From an uncultured Alphaproteobacteria bacterium (lineage in GTDB: Bacteria > Pseudomonadota > Alphaproteobacteria > RF32 > CAG-239), in the NCBI GenBank assembly GCA_910584385.1, contig CAJUAK010000001.1, positions 62,001-126,000 on the forward strand: DNA of 64,000 nucleotides. Direction: 5' to 3'. How positions within the stretch are numbered: the first letter of the stretch is position 1; each line of letters starts with the position of its first letter. Below the pieces are notes generated by a model, which was not told the DNA's origin, made no database searches, and saw only the letters and a list, made by a program, of their open reading frames with translations. Shown piece by piece: positions 24,933 to 33,693 of this stretch. The position numbers and the translations under genes were made by a program.

Positions 24933-24981
24933 ATTTCCCCCTGTATGGTTGGTTAATTGATAAAATGTTTGGCTTTAATAA

Positions 24982-24997
24982 TGCAAGTTTTGTGCCA
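24982..24997 (-). promoter_or_regulatory. Sigma-54 promoter of the long flagellin gene
   Basis: Minus strand TGGCACA-AAAC-TTGCA matches the RpoN consensus TGGCACG-N4-TTGCA at all but one position. It gives a predicted transcript start near 24971 and a leader of about 39 nt. Sigma-54 control of flagellins is established in alphaproteobacteria such as Caulobacter. Confidence 0.85.
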
Positions 24998-25082
24998 AAC
25001 ATTTAACTTTCTGCCTTATTATCTTTTTATATAATCGATTTTTACGATTTTTTAACCAATTATTTTTGTTTTATACACAAAA

Positions 25083-25112
25083 AACCGAAGCTTAGGGGCT
25101 TCGGTTCTTTGT
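25083..25112 (-). terminator. Terminator of the aminotransferase gene
   Basis: AACCGAAGC (25083-25091) pairs with GCTTCGGTT (25098-25106); minus-strand 3' side runs into T residues. Confidence 0.85.
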
Positions 25113-25132
25113 TTTTGCATGAAAAATTTGTT

Positions 25133-26293
25133 TTATGCAGCTTTAGAGGTCTTTTTCAAAGCAAATTCATTCATGCAGTTAATGACATAATCCAGATCTT
25201 CATTGTCCAGATAGGGTGTCATCGGAATGGAAAGGACTGTCTTTGACAGTTTTTCGCAAACAGGCAGGCTGCGGTTGTTCCACTTTGCGTAAGCCGTTTG
25301 CGTATGAACCGGCCGCGGGTAATATGTGCCGCAGGGAATGCCGTTGGATTTCAAATAAGACATTAATTCGTCGCGGTCTTCGCAGTTAATTGTGTACAGC
25401 GCATAAGCAGAGCTGCAGTTATCCAAAATTTTCTGTTTGTTGAAGTAGCTGCTGAGTTCGTTGTCATAACGGCTGGCAACTCTGTAGCGGTCTTTTAATT
25501 CCTGGTCGAAGACTTTCAGCTTTTGTAAAATAACCGCGGCTTGGAAAGTGTTCATGCGGCCGGTCATGCCAAGACGGACATTGTCATAATGGTCTTCAGG
25601 GCTCATACCGTGAACGCGGCAGGATTTTACCAGCTCATTCTCTTCGTTGGAGTTTGTAAATACGGCACCGCCGTCGCCATAACAGGCCAAGGGTTTTGTC
25701 GGATAAAAAGAGGTGGCGCTCATATCGGCAATGGAACCGGCTTTTTTGCCTTTGTAAACCGAGCCGTATGACTGGCAGGAGTCAGAAAGTACTTTCATGC
25801 CGTTGGCGTGAGCGATTTTAATGATTTCGTCATAATCGCAGGGGGAACCGAATATATCAACGGCAATAACGGCTTTAAGGTTTAATTTGCCTTCTTTCTT
25901 TACCTCGTCGATTGCGCGCTGCAAATCTTTCGGATCCATATTATAGGTGTTGGGATCGGAATCAATGAAAATCGGCGTGGCGCCAAGCAAAACAGGAGCT
26001 TCGGCAGAAGCGACGAAAGTAAATGAAGAAACAAAAACGGCATCGCCGGGCTTAACGTCCCAGGCCATCAGTGCCAAAGTCAGGGCATCTGTGCCGGAAC
26101 CGCAAGTGGAACAATATTTTGTGCCGGAATAATTGGCAAGTTTTTCATCAAGTTCGCGGGTTTCCGGTCCCTGGGCATAGCCGCCGTGGTTTAAAATTGT
26201 CTTAAAAGCGTTTAAGAAATTTTCCTGACCGATAACTTTCTGAGCGGTTGCGCAGTCAAAAAGGTTAATAGGTTTTTTTGGTTGATTGGTCAT
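25133..26293 (-). CDS. DegT/DnrJ/EryC1/StrS-family sugar aminotransferase
   Basis: PLP-dependent transamination of a nucleotide keto-sugar, as in WbpE or PseC. Seen: GSGTDALTLAL cofactor-binding segment, VDIFGSPCDYDEI, the internal DSCQSYGS, and SFYPTKPLACYGDGGAV with the Schiff-base Lys. The C-terminal domain is typical (MNTFQAAVILQKL). Start set at 26293 (MTNQPKKP) because GGGGGA lies 6 nt upstream; an in-frame ATG 40 codons further up has no ribosome site. 386 residues, usual length. Lies between two flagellin genes, so flagellin or surface glycan synthesis is a plausible but unproven role. Confidence 0.92.
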   Translation of the reverse strand: MTNQPKKPINLFDCATAQKVIGQENFLNAFKTILNHGGYAQGPETRELDEKLANYSGTKYCSTCGSGTDALTLALMAWDVKPGDAVFVSSFTFVASAEAPVLLGATPIFIDSDPNTYNMDPKDLQRAIDEVKKEGKLNLKAVIAVDIFGSPCDYDEIIKIAHANGMKVLSDSCQSYGSVYKGKKAGSIADMSATSFYPTKPLACYGDGGAVFTNSNEENELVKSCRVHGMSPEDHYDNVRLGMTGRMNTFQAAVILQKLKVFDQELKDRYRVASRYDNELSSYFNKQKILDNCSSAYALYTINCEDRDELMSYLKSNGIPCGTYYPRPVHTQTAYAKWNNRSLPVCEKLSKTVLSIPMTPYLDNEDLDYVINCMNEFALKKTSKAA

Positions 26294-26505
26294 ATTTTCC
26301 CCCATAAATTTGTTTAACTGGAAGAGATGGTACGTTAAAACCTGCCGCATTGCAACACACAAAAAATTTCTGCTTTGTAACATATTTTTTAACTTTTGTA
26401 TTTTATAAAACAAACATACTTATTTTTCATTTTGTCGATGATAAATATTGATTTACTAAATATTAATGCTATATTAAGCACAAAACAACAACAGGTGAGG
26501 AACCA

Positions 26506-27297
26506 GTGAATAAGCTCTTATCCTTTTTTTCGGCACTTGCTTTTTGCGGTTTGGTTTCAGGCTGCGCCCTCCATGGCAATACCGACCACAGCGTGGATAC
26601 TTTTGAAGGCTATAACCGCGCGATGTTCAAATTCAATTACCAGGTAGACAAATACATTTTGCGCCCTGTTGCGGAAGGCTACCGCGCAATCACCAACCAA
26701 CCGGTTCGTGAGAGCATTCGCGGCGTCCTTTCAAATGTCAGGGAGCCGTTGTCTTCATTAAATCATCTGTTGCAAGGCGACATCAAAGGGAGCGGTATCA
26801 GCCTTTCCCGTTTTGTCGTTAATACGACGCTTGGTTTAGGCGGCTTGTTTGATGTGGCTGAAGGCTGGGGGCTGAAAAAAGACACGGCGAGTTTTAACCA
26901 GACACTTGCCAAATGGTGCATTAAAGACGGGCCTTATATCGTTTTGCCGTTTATTGGGCCGGCGACAGCCAGGTCTACAGCCGGATGGCTTTTTGAAATT
27001 GCCCTTGACCCGGTTTACTGGGCAACGCAGCATAACGGAAGCTTAAAAGACCGTGCGTCAATCTCTTACGGCATTATGCAGGCGGTTACGCTTAAAGAAA
27101 CGACAATGGTTGTTACAGACGATTTGGAACGCAATTCCGTCGACTATTACACAACAATGCGTTCGGCTTATTTGCAGAATCAGAAAAAGCTGAAATGCTT
27201 TAACGATACAACATCAGAAACGGACAATTATGATTTTGACTTCGGAATTGATGACGAAGACGAAGTTTATAATGATATGGAAGCCCAAGACGAATAA
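26506..27297 (+). CDS. mlaA: Outer-membrane lipid asymmetry lipoprotein MlaA
   Basis: MlaA removes misplaced phospholipids from the outer leaflet of the outer membrane. A lipoprotein signal ends in LVSGC (Cys20). Diagnostic stretches: DTFEGYNRAMFKFNY, the RFVVNTTLGLGGLFDVA segment and GPYIVLPFIGPATARS. 263 residues; the C-terminal tail is unusually acidic (DFGIDDEDEVYND). Followed after 14 nt by mlaC, as in many alphaproteobacteria. The inner-membrane MlaFED complex is not in this window. Confidence 0.95.
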   Translation: MNKLLSFFSALAFCGLVSGCALHGNTDHSVDTFEGYNRAMFKFNYQVDKYILRPVAEGYRAITNQPVRESIRGVLSNVREPLSSLNHLLQGDIKGSGISLSRFVVNTTLGLGGLFDVAEGWGLKKDTASFNQTLAKWCIKDGPYIVLPFIGPATARSTAGWLFEIALDPVYWATQHNGSLKDRASISYGIMQAVTLKETTMVVTDDLERNSVDYYTTMRSAYLQNQKKLKCFNDTTSETDNYDFDFGIDDEDEVYNDMEAQDE

Positions 27298-27311
27298 AAC
27301 GGAGAAAACTC

Positions 27312-27926
27312 ATGAAAAAAACAATTATGGCCGCAGCCGCTTGCTTAACCCTGCTTTTGGGCAGCAATGTCCGTGCAGAAGTAAACGCCCAGGGGGCTGA
27401 AGCCTTTGTGCACAAAGTAACGGATGAAGGCGTTGAAGACATTATTAATGCAAATATTTCCCAAAAGGAAAAAGACGCCCGTTTCGAAAAGCTTTTTAAC
27501 TCCGCCCTGGATTTGGATTTCATCGGGCAATTTGTGTTGGGGCGCAACTGGAAAACGGCGACTCCGGAACAGCGCAAAGAATTTATTAAGGTTTACCGGG
27601 CGTTGAATATTAAAAGCTGGTCTCAGCGCTTTGACGAATTTAAGGGAAAAGACTTTGATTTTCACGGCACATCGCCGTCAACTTCCGCAAACCAGGTTTT
27701 TGTAAATACTTCGGTTAAAATGGATTCTGGCGAGCCGGCAAAAGTTGTTTGGCGGGTTCGTGAAAAGAACGGCCAGTTCAAAATCGTTGATATTATCATT
27801 GAGAATGTAAGCTTGGCGATTAACGCGCGCAATGAATATTCTGCCTTTATTAAAAACAATCCGGGCGGAATAAATGCATTGATTGCAGATTTGCAAGCCA
27901 AATTAAAAAATCCTGTAAAAAAATAA
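27312..27926 (+). CDS. mlaC: Periplasmic phospholipid shuttle MlaC
   Basis: MlaC (Ttg2D/ABC auxiliary family) carries phospholipid between MlaA and the MlaFED inner-membrane complex. Signal peptide about residues 1-22 (cleavage near VRAEV). Family marks: FNSALDLDFIGQFVLGRNWK, the TPEQRKEFIKVYRAL helix, VVWRVREKNGQFKIVDIIIE (given in two parts: VVWRVREKNG and FKIVDIIIENVS). 204 residues. Second gene of the mlaA-mlaC pair, ahead of a strong terminator. Confidence 0.95.
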   Translation: MKKTIMAAAACLTLLLGSNVRAEVNAQGAEAFVHKVTDEGVEDIINANISQKEKDARFEKLFNSALDLDFIGQFVLGRNWKTATPEQRKEFIKVYRALNIKSWSQRFDEFKGKDFDFHGTSPSTSANQVFVNTSVKMDSGEPAKVVWRVREKNGQFKIVDIIIENVSLAINARNEYSAFIKNNPGGINALIADLQAKLKNPVKK

Positions 27927-27930
27927 AATA

Positions 27931-27957
27931 AAAAAACCGGGTTTCCCCGGTTTTTTT
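27931..27957 (+). terminator. Terminator of mlaA-mlaC
   Basis: CCGGG (27937-27941) and CCCGG (27946-27950) inside A-run and T-run flanks, 5 nt after mlaC. Confidence 0.88.
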
Positions 27958-28005
27958 ATGCATATCCCAATAAACCCGGCGAGTCTCTGCCTGAACGAAA
28001 AATAG

Positions 28006-28062
28006 TTGCACAGGGGGCGTTTTTGTGCTATTATAATAAATACGGCAGGAGAATTTGCCGTA
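28006..28062 (+). promoter_or_regulatory. Sigma-70-type promoter and 5' hairpin of the short flagellin gene
   Basis: TTGCAC (28006-28011), 17-nt spacer, TATTAT (28029-28034) with an extended TG two bases before it. The predicted start lies near 28041, where TACGGCA (28041-28047) pairs with TGCCGTA (28056-28062). The mRNA would thus begin with a stem-loop, a feature that can protect transcripts from 5'-end decay. No sigma-54 motif is present. Confidence 0.6.
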
Positions 28063-28095
28063 GGCGTAAACAACCACAGTATTGGGAGAAAGATC

Positions 28096-28941
28096 ATGTC
28101 AAACATTACATTAACCGCAAGTATGCGTACGAACCTTTTATCTTTACAGAAGACTCAATCTTTAATGGACACCACTCAGGAAAGGTTGTCTACCGGATTG
28201 AAAGTTAACTCTGCAATTGACAATCCATCAGCTTATTACACAGCCCAGTCTTTGAATAACCGCGCAAATGACTTGTCTGCTTTATTAGACAGCATGGGGC
28301 AGGGTATTCAGACCATTAAAGCTGCCAATGAAGGTATCGAGGCGATGACTTCCTTCTTGGAACAGGCAAAAGCTGTTGCCAGCTCTGCTGCTGACGCAAC
28401 CGATGTTGAAGAAATCACGGGCTACGCCAAACAATTTGACGATATTATGGCGCAAATCGAGTCATTGGCAAAAGATTCCAGCTATAAAGGAATTAACCTT
28501 TTGGCCGGAGATGACTTGACTGTAAAATTCAACGAAAAAACAGTTGATGGCGAAAAGAGTTCTATCACGATTAAAGGTAAAGACTTCTCTGAGGTAGCCA
28601 ACTTAGACGACGGCCTTACAAAAGCGACAGGCGCGTGGGTTGCAGACGATGCTAAAAAAGCGGATGCAATTACAGCTTCAATCGATGCTGTTACCGGAGC
28701 GATTTCCAAACTGCGCGATACGGCTTCTGAATTTGGTAACAACTACTCTATCGTTGAAAACCGCCAGAACTTTACTGAAAACCTGATTAATGTATTGACA
28801 GAAGGCGCTGATAAACTGACCTTGGCCGATATGAATGAAGAATCTGCAAACATGCTTGCTCTGCAAACCAGACAGCAGTTGGCGATTAACTCTTTATCAT
28901 TGGCCTCTCAGGCGGCTCAGTCTGTATTAAAATTGTTCTAA
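28096..28941 (+). CDS. Flagellin, short paralogue (281 aa)
   Basis: Same conserved ends as the long flagellin (LTASMRTNLLSLQKTQ at the start; ADMNEESANMLALQ to VLKLF at the end) but the central variable domain is reduced to about 40 residues. Start at 28096 is set by GGGAGA upstream and homology to the other copy; an upstream in-frame ATG at 28006 lies in the promoter. Encoded on the opposite strand from the long copy, 3 kb away. Different promoters suggest that the two subunits are made at different times or ratios. Confidence 0.96.
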   Translation: MSNITLTASMRTNLLSLQKTQSLMDTTQERLSTGLKVNSAIDNPSAYYTAQSLNNRANDLSALLDSMGQGIQTIKAANEGIEAMTSFLEQAKAVASSAADATDVEEITGYAKQFDDIMAQIESLAKDSSYKGINLLAGDDLTVKFNEKTVDGEKSSITIKGKDFSEVANLDDGLTKATGAWVADDAKKADAITASIDAVTGAISKLRDTASEFGNNYSIVENRQNFTENLINVLTEGADKLTLADMNEESANMLALQTRQQLAINSLSLASQAAQSVLKLF

Positions 28942-28959
28942 CGGTCAAAAAAGAAAGGA

Positions 28960-28985
28960 AGGCGGGAGTTTCTCCCGCCTTTTTT
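28960..28985 (+). terminator. Terminator of the short flagellin gene
   Basis: AGGCGGGAG (28960-28968) pairs with CTCCCGCCT (28972-28980), followed by TTTTTT. Confidence 0.9.
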
Positions 28986-29040
28986 ATTCGCCATTTTAAA
29001 GTAAAGAATCAAATAAATACATAATTTTTTATCCATAAAT

Positions 29041-29069
29041 TTGACAATTGTTGCGATTTGTGGTAATAT
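29041..29069 (+). promoter_or_regulatory. Putative promoter of the autotransporter gene
   Basis: Perfect TTGACA (29041-29046), 17-nt spacer, TAATAT (29064-29069), about 39 nt before the ATG. Confidence 0.65.
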
Positions 29070-29107
29070 TATAATAGCTGTTTGTGATATTATATGTGAG
29101 GTGGATG

Positions 29108-32100
29108 ATGGTAACGAATAGAATATTTGTTGCGGCTTCTCTTTTTTCCTTTGCTTTATTTCCCTTTGCCGCAAGGGCCGATGTTCATGTTTCAACTTGG
29201 GCTGAACTGAAAGATGCTGTTGAAAACGGCGATGGTAGTATGATTTATCTTGATGGCAACATTACTGCGGATTTAAATTCCCCAATTACGACGTATGTTG
29301 CTGGCACTGTGATTGACGGACAGGGGTTCAAGCTTGTTGGTCCGGAACAAACAGGCAATACTAAGGTTAATGCTAACTTTTTTAATTTCACAACAGATTT
29401 TTCAAAAGATTTTACTGAAGAGCAAAGACTAAAAATCCAGAGCCTTAATTTTGAAAATGGTTTCGCTTTTAACAATAGAATTAGTAGTTCTTACAAATCT
29501 TCTAATGGCGGTGCCATTTATAACAGCGGTGGCATGATTGGTGATGTTATTGGAGATTTCACAAATAATTATGCGGCAGACGCTGGTAGTGCTGTTTATA
29601 ATGATAGGGGGAAAATTGGAAATATTATAGGGGATTTTTCCGGTAGCGGTGTTTCTTTTATTCATAATAGATATGGCACAATAAAATCTATTAATGGAAA
29701 TTTTACATGTAATATTTCTAGCAGAGCTATTGTTAATGAGAGGGGTTCGATTGGTGATATAAAGGGAAAATTTAAAAACATTTCTCACAATACAGCATCT
29801 GTTACTTCTGGAGGGGCTATTTATAATTGGGGGGATATTAAAGATATTGAAGGCTATTTTGCAGACAATTATGTTCAATCTGTGACCATATCTGTTTTTG
29901 GCGGCGCTATTTTTAATAATGAAAGTGCTACAATTGGAGACGTAAATGGAGATTTTACAAATAACTATGCTAAATCTGAAACTTCTGTGGTCTCTGGAGG
30001 GGCTATCTATAATGGTGGTAAGATAAAAAATATAAATGGAGATTACTCTAAAAACTATGCACAATCTAAAACAGAGGGCGCTTCTGGTGGGGCAATTTAC
30101 AATAACATTTATAATTCAATTGGAAGTATAAAAGGAAATTTTTCTGATAATTATGCACAATCTGAGACTTCTTCTGCTGATGGTGGTGCTATTTATAACA
30201 AATGGAAAATAAAAGACATTACAGGAAATTTTTCCAATAATTATACATCTGGAGAATCAGCTCATGGTGGTGCTATTTACAGTTATAATCAAGGTATCTC
30301 TTCTTCGCATAGCATGATTGAGAAAATTGCTGGAGATTTTATAGGAAACCATGCTCAGGGGGCTAAAGGCGCTATGGGTGGGGCTGTTTACAATGTTGGT
30401 ATAATTCAAGATATTCATGGAAATTTCACTAATAATTATCTTCTATCTGAAACAGGAAATGTGTTTGGAGGAGCAATTTTTAATCAAAGAATAATAAATG
30501 ATATTGATGGTAATTTTCTTAAAAATTACATAAAATCTAATGGAAAAAATATTGCAGGCGGAGCAATTTTTAACTATTTTCAAGAAAATATAGGTAAAAT
30601 AACAGGAAATTTTATCGAAAATTATGTGCAAACAGAAACATCATATGCCAAGGGAGGTGCAATTTGGAATCAAGGTATAATAAAAGAAATTGAAGGAGAT
30701 TTTACAGGAAACTATGTGCAATCGGACGAGGGGTTTTCGTCTGGGGGAGCCATTGATAATAGAAAGAGAATAGAAAAAATAACAGGAAATTTTATAAATA
30801 ATTTTGTATCTGGTAAAGAAGCTTATGGAGGAGCAATCGCCCAAAGTTCTGATAATAATATTATCGGATTAGGGGATATTATAGGAAATTTTGTAAATAA
30901 CTTTGCTTCCAGTAAAGTTTTTGCTAGAGGAGGAGCAATCTACAACACACGGGGCGAAATAGAAAAAATAACAGGAACCTTTGCTAATAATTATGTTTTG
31001 GGGCAATATGCTTTAGGGGGAGCAATTTATAATGACAAGCCTGGAAAAATTAGCTTAGTTAACAGCAGTTTTTATAATAATTATGCACAAACAGGCACAA
31101 CAGATATCAATAATGCTAAAGGAGGGGCAATCTGGCATACAGGAGATGGCTTAACTATTACAGCAGATAATGGCAAATCCGAGTTTAGTGGCAATAAAAT
31201 TATCTATAAAGATGAAAAAGGTAGTGATATTGAAAAATCTAATGCAATACATTTAGAAACGCACTGTGTTGCAATTGACGGTAAACATCATTATAGTTAT
31301 CCTACTCTAAATCTCAATTCCATCAACAATGGCTTGATAAAATTCGATGATGGGATAAGAGCTTCTGATTTAGAAGGAAGCCAAATTTTTATCACCGGCG
31401 ATGCGTCTTCTCGTGTTGAATTTAATGAGCAGATTGAGAATGTAGGCTCGATTGATGTTTCGGGCACGAATGTTGATGTCAATAAAGGCGTGTTCTATCG
31501 CTCGGTTACACATGATGGCGGGGTGTTGAACATTAATTCTGCCGCCGAAGATACTGTGGTTAATAATGAGGGGCTGGTTAATATCGCTTCTGGCGCTTCC
31601 ACCAAGCGCAACGCCGTTAATGACGGCGGCAAGATGATTGTCCATGCCGGCGGGCTTGCCGAAGACACCACGGTTAATTCCGGCGGTTCACTCTCCGTCG
31701 AAGCCGCGGGACGCCTCCATAATATGCTCGCCAATTCCGGCGCTATCCTCGATATGGAAAGCGGCGCCGTCTTAAGCGGCAACATCACCATCCATGCCGG
31801 CGCGCAAATGGGCGGCTCTTATGACTATAGCAAAATCTTTGAAGATGATGACAAGGATAATGGTTCCTTAACCCTCATCGGCGGATTAAACGACGCCATG
31901 CAGGAGAACTCCCTCATCACTTCAACCGAGGCTAAAAAGCTTAACCTCGCAGACGGGTTCTTCGCTCTGGGCGACGGCACACAGTCCGTCCGGGGATGGG
32001 ACAGCTTAAATGTCAAAGACAATGCCACCTTAAAGGTTGAAGGGCATATGGCTTTGGCAGACGCCTCAAAGAATATTAATCTGCTTAACGGTTCCACCAT

Positions 32101-33604
32101 GGACCTGGCCGGACATTCCCCAAGCAATTATACCATTATCGGCAGCTTGAACAATGACGGGCATGTTACCTTCAGCCATGAAGATGACGAGGCAGATGAT
32201 ATTACCACCATCTATGGCAACTATAAGGCTTTTGCCAATGCGGAATTAACCATAGATGTCAACCCGGCTGCCAATCTGGCAGATAAGCTTGTTATCGAAG
32301 GCGATGTTGAGGGCAGCACGAAGGTTGTGCTTAATGCCTTAACGGAAGATAAGCCAAGCAGCAAGATAGTGTTTGTGGAAGCGCCGAATGACAATCTGGA
32401 TACGGGAGCGTATTTTGACATCTATCGCGTTATGGGCAATCCGTATAAATGGAACAGCCTCTATGAGGATAACAAATGGTATGTCGGAACGGATGACCTG
32501 ATTGCGGACGGAAGCGAGAGCGGTTACGGGGATAAGGAAGACAAGGGAGACCTGGCAGACGAGACACAGGGAGATGCGGTTCTGCCGCCGAACTTCCCGG
32601 CTGTTCCGGATTTGGACGCGGATAAGAAGCAAGATGCCAACAAAGGAACAAAACCGAGCGTTGTTGCAGAGGTAATCGCCTATGGCGGATTGGCGAATGC
32701 GGGAATAGAACAAACGAGAACATTATTTGCGAACGTAAGGAACAATATAAGCGGAGACAAGGTTTATAACACGGTATGCGGGGGAAGCTATGCCTGCGGT
32801 TATGACAATGAGGCATTGAAACGCGTTTGGGCGAGCCCGGTATACAGTACCAGCAAAGTAAAGGCACCGTATAAGTATGATGCGGATATTACGGGGTTAG
32901 ATGCCGGGTTTGATATCCAGAGCGATGTTTATAACAGATTAGGTGTGTTTGCGTCTTACCGGAAGGGAGAATACGACTTTAAGGGGGACAGCGATTACTT
33001 TGTCTCGAAGACGGGAAGCGAGATAGACATAGACAGTTATCTGGGCGGTTTATATTACAGATATGACCGAGGGATGGGTCATGTAACGGCGATGGTATAC
33101 GGCGGTATAGAAGAAGCGGATATCAAGACGGATGATGGCGTGTCCGCAAAGACAGACGGTTATGTTTATGGAGCGGCGGTTGAAGTCGGCAGAGGCTATG
33201 CAATCACTAAAGACACTATCTTAGAGCCAGGTGTTGCGGTAAGTTATACGGGATTAAAGTATGATGATATCCATGACAGATATGGAAAGAGTGCGAAGTA
33301 TGACGATGTATCGAATCTGGAAGCGGAGTTATACTTAAAAGCGGAAAAGAACATCAAGCTTGATAACGGGATAGGCAAGTTATACCTGAAGCCGGCAATT
33401 GTCCATAACATGGGAGAAGGCAAGGTTGCAATCACTGGTCTTGATACGGTAGACAGCCTCAAAGATATGACTTATGTCCGGATAGAGGCCGGTGGCAGCA
33501 TGGAACTTACCAATGGCTGGTCGTTATATGCGATGATTGCCCAAGCTTTTGGAAAAGATTATCAGGCAACGTCTGTTAATTTGGGGATTGGCTATTACTG
33601 GTAA
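29108..33604 (+). CDS. Autotransporter (type V secretion) with tandem passenger repeats
   Basis: Surface protein that carries its own secretion pore. Signal peptide residues 1-25 (cleavage near ARADV). Residues about 130-680 hold some 18 imperfect repeats of roughly 27-36 residues built on GGAIYN-x-G-x-I-xx-I-x-G-[ND]-F-xx-NY, a parallel beta-helix pattern. Residues about 820-905 resemble AIDA-type repeats (HAGGLAEDTTVNSGG). An Asp/Lys-rich linker precedes the C-terminal beta-barrel (about 1230-1498), which ends in GIGYYW, a typical terminal aromatic strand. Start at 29108 gives better Shine-Dalgarno spacing than the ATG one codon earlier. The repeat region is visibly more AT-rich than the C-terminal third, suggesting separate origins of the two halves. 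Confidence 0.94.
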   Translation: MVTNRIFVAASLFSFALFPFAARADVHVSTWAELKDAVENGDGSMIYLDGNITADLNSPITTYVAGTVIDGQGFKLVGPEQTGNTKVNANFFNFTTDFSKDFTEEQRLKIQSLNFENGFAFNNRISSSYKSSNGGAIYNSGGMIGDVIGDFTNNYAADAGSAVYNDRGKIGNIIGDFSGSGVSFIHNRYGTIKSINGNFTCNISSRAIVNERGSIGDIKGKFKNISHNTASVTSGGAIYNWGDIKDIEGYFADNYVQSVTISVFGGAIFNNESATIGDVNGDFTNNYAKSETSVVSGGAIYNGGKIKNINGDYSKNYAQSKTEGASGGAIYNNIYNSIGSIKGNFSDNYAQSETSSADGGAIYNKWKIKDITGNFSNNYTSGESAHGGAIYSYNQGISSSHSMIEKIAGDFIGNHAQGAKGAMGGAVYNVGIIQDIHGNFTNNYLLSETGNVFGGAIFNQRIINDIDGNFLKNYIKSNGKNIAGGAIFNYFQENIGKITGNFIENYVQTETSYAKGGAIWNQGIIKEIEGDFTGNYVQSDEGFSSGGAIDNRKRIEKITGNFINNFVSGKEAYGGAIAQSSDNNIIGLGDIIGNFVNNFASSKVFARGGAIYNTRGEIEKITGTFANNYVLGQYALGGAIYNDKPGKISLVNSSFYNNYAQTGTTDINNAKGGAIWHTGDGLTITADNGKSEFSGNKIIYKDEKGSDIEKSNAIHLETHCVAIDGKHHYSYPTLNLNSINNGLIKFDDGIRASDLEGSQIFITGDASSRVEFNEQIENVGSIDVSGTNVDVNKGVFYRSVTHDGGVLNINSAAEDTVVNNEGLVNIASGASTKRNAVNDGGKMIVHAGGLAEDTTVNSGGSLSVEAAGRLHNMLANSGAILDMESGAVLSGNITIHAGAQMGGSYDYSKIFEDDDKDNGSLTLIGGLNDAMQENSLITSTEAKKLNLADGFFALGDGTQSVRGWDSLNVKDNATLKVEGHMALADASKNINLLNGSTMDLAGHSPSNYTIIGSLNNDGHVTFSHEDDEADDITTIYGNYKAFANAELTIDVNPAANLADKLVIEGDVEGSTKVVLNALTEDKPSSKIVFVEAPNDNLDTGAYFDIYRVMGNPYKWNSLYEDNKWYVGTDDLIADGSESGYGDKEDKGDLADETQGDAVLPPNFPAVPDLDADKKQDANKGTKPSVVAEVIAYGGLANAGIEQTRTLFANVRNNISGDKVYNTVCGGSYACGYDNEALKRVWASPVYSTSKVKAPYKYDADITGLDAGFDIQSDVYNRLGVFASYRKGEYDFKGDSDYFVSKTGSEIDIDSYLGGLYYRYDRGMGHVTAMVYGGIEEADIKTDDGVSAKTDGYVYGAAVEVGRGYAITKDTILEPGVAVSYTGLKYDDIHDRYGKSAKYDDVSNLEAELYLKAEKNIKLDNGIGKLYLKPAIVHNMGEGKVAITGLDTVDSLKDMTYVRIEAGGSMELTNGWSLYAMIAQAFGKDYQATSVNLGIGYYW

Positions 33605-33638
33605 AAGTTTTCTTCTCTTCATAACTTGGAGTTTTTTA

Positions 33639-33667
33639 TTGATAAAACCTTTCATCCTTCCTATATT
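33639..33667 (+). promoter_or_regulatory. Putative promoter of lolC-lolD
   Basis: TTGATA (33639-33644), 17-nt spacer, TATATT (33662-33667), 26 nt before the ATG. Confidence 0.5.
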
Positions 33668-33693
33668 CTTTAGTAGGATTAAGGAGATTTTTT

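Noticed and set aside
29500..31140. CRISPR-like array
   Set aside because: The periodicity is protein-coding, with varying unit length and no constant DNA repeat; these are autotransporter repeats.
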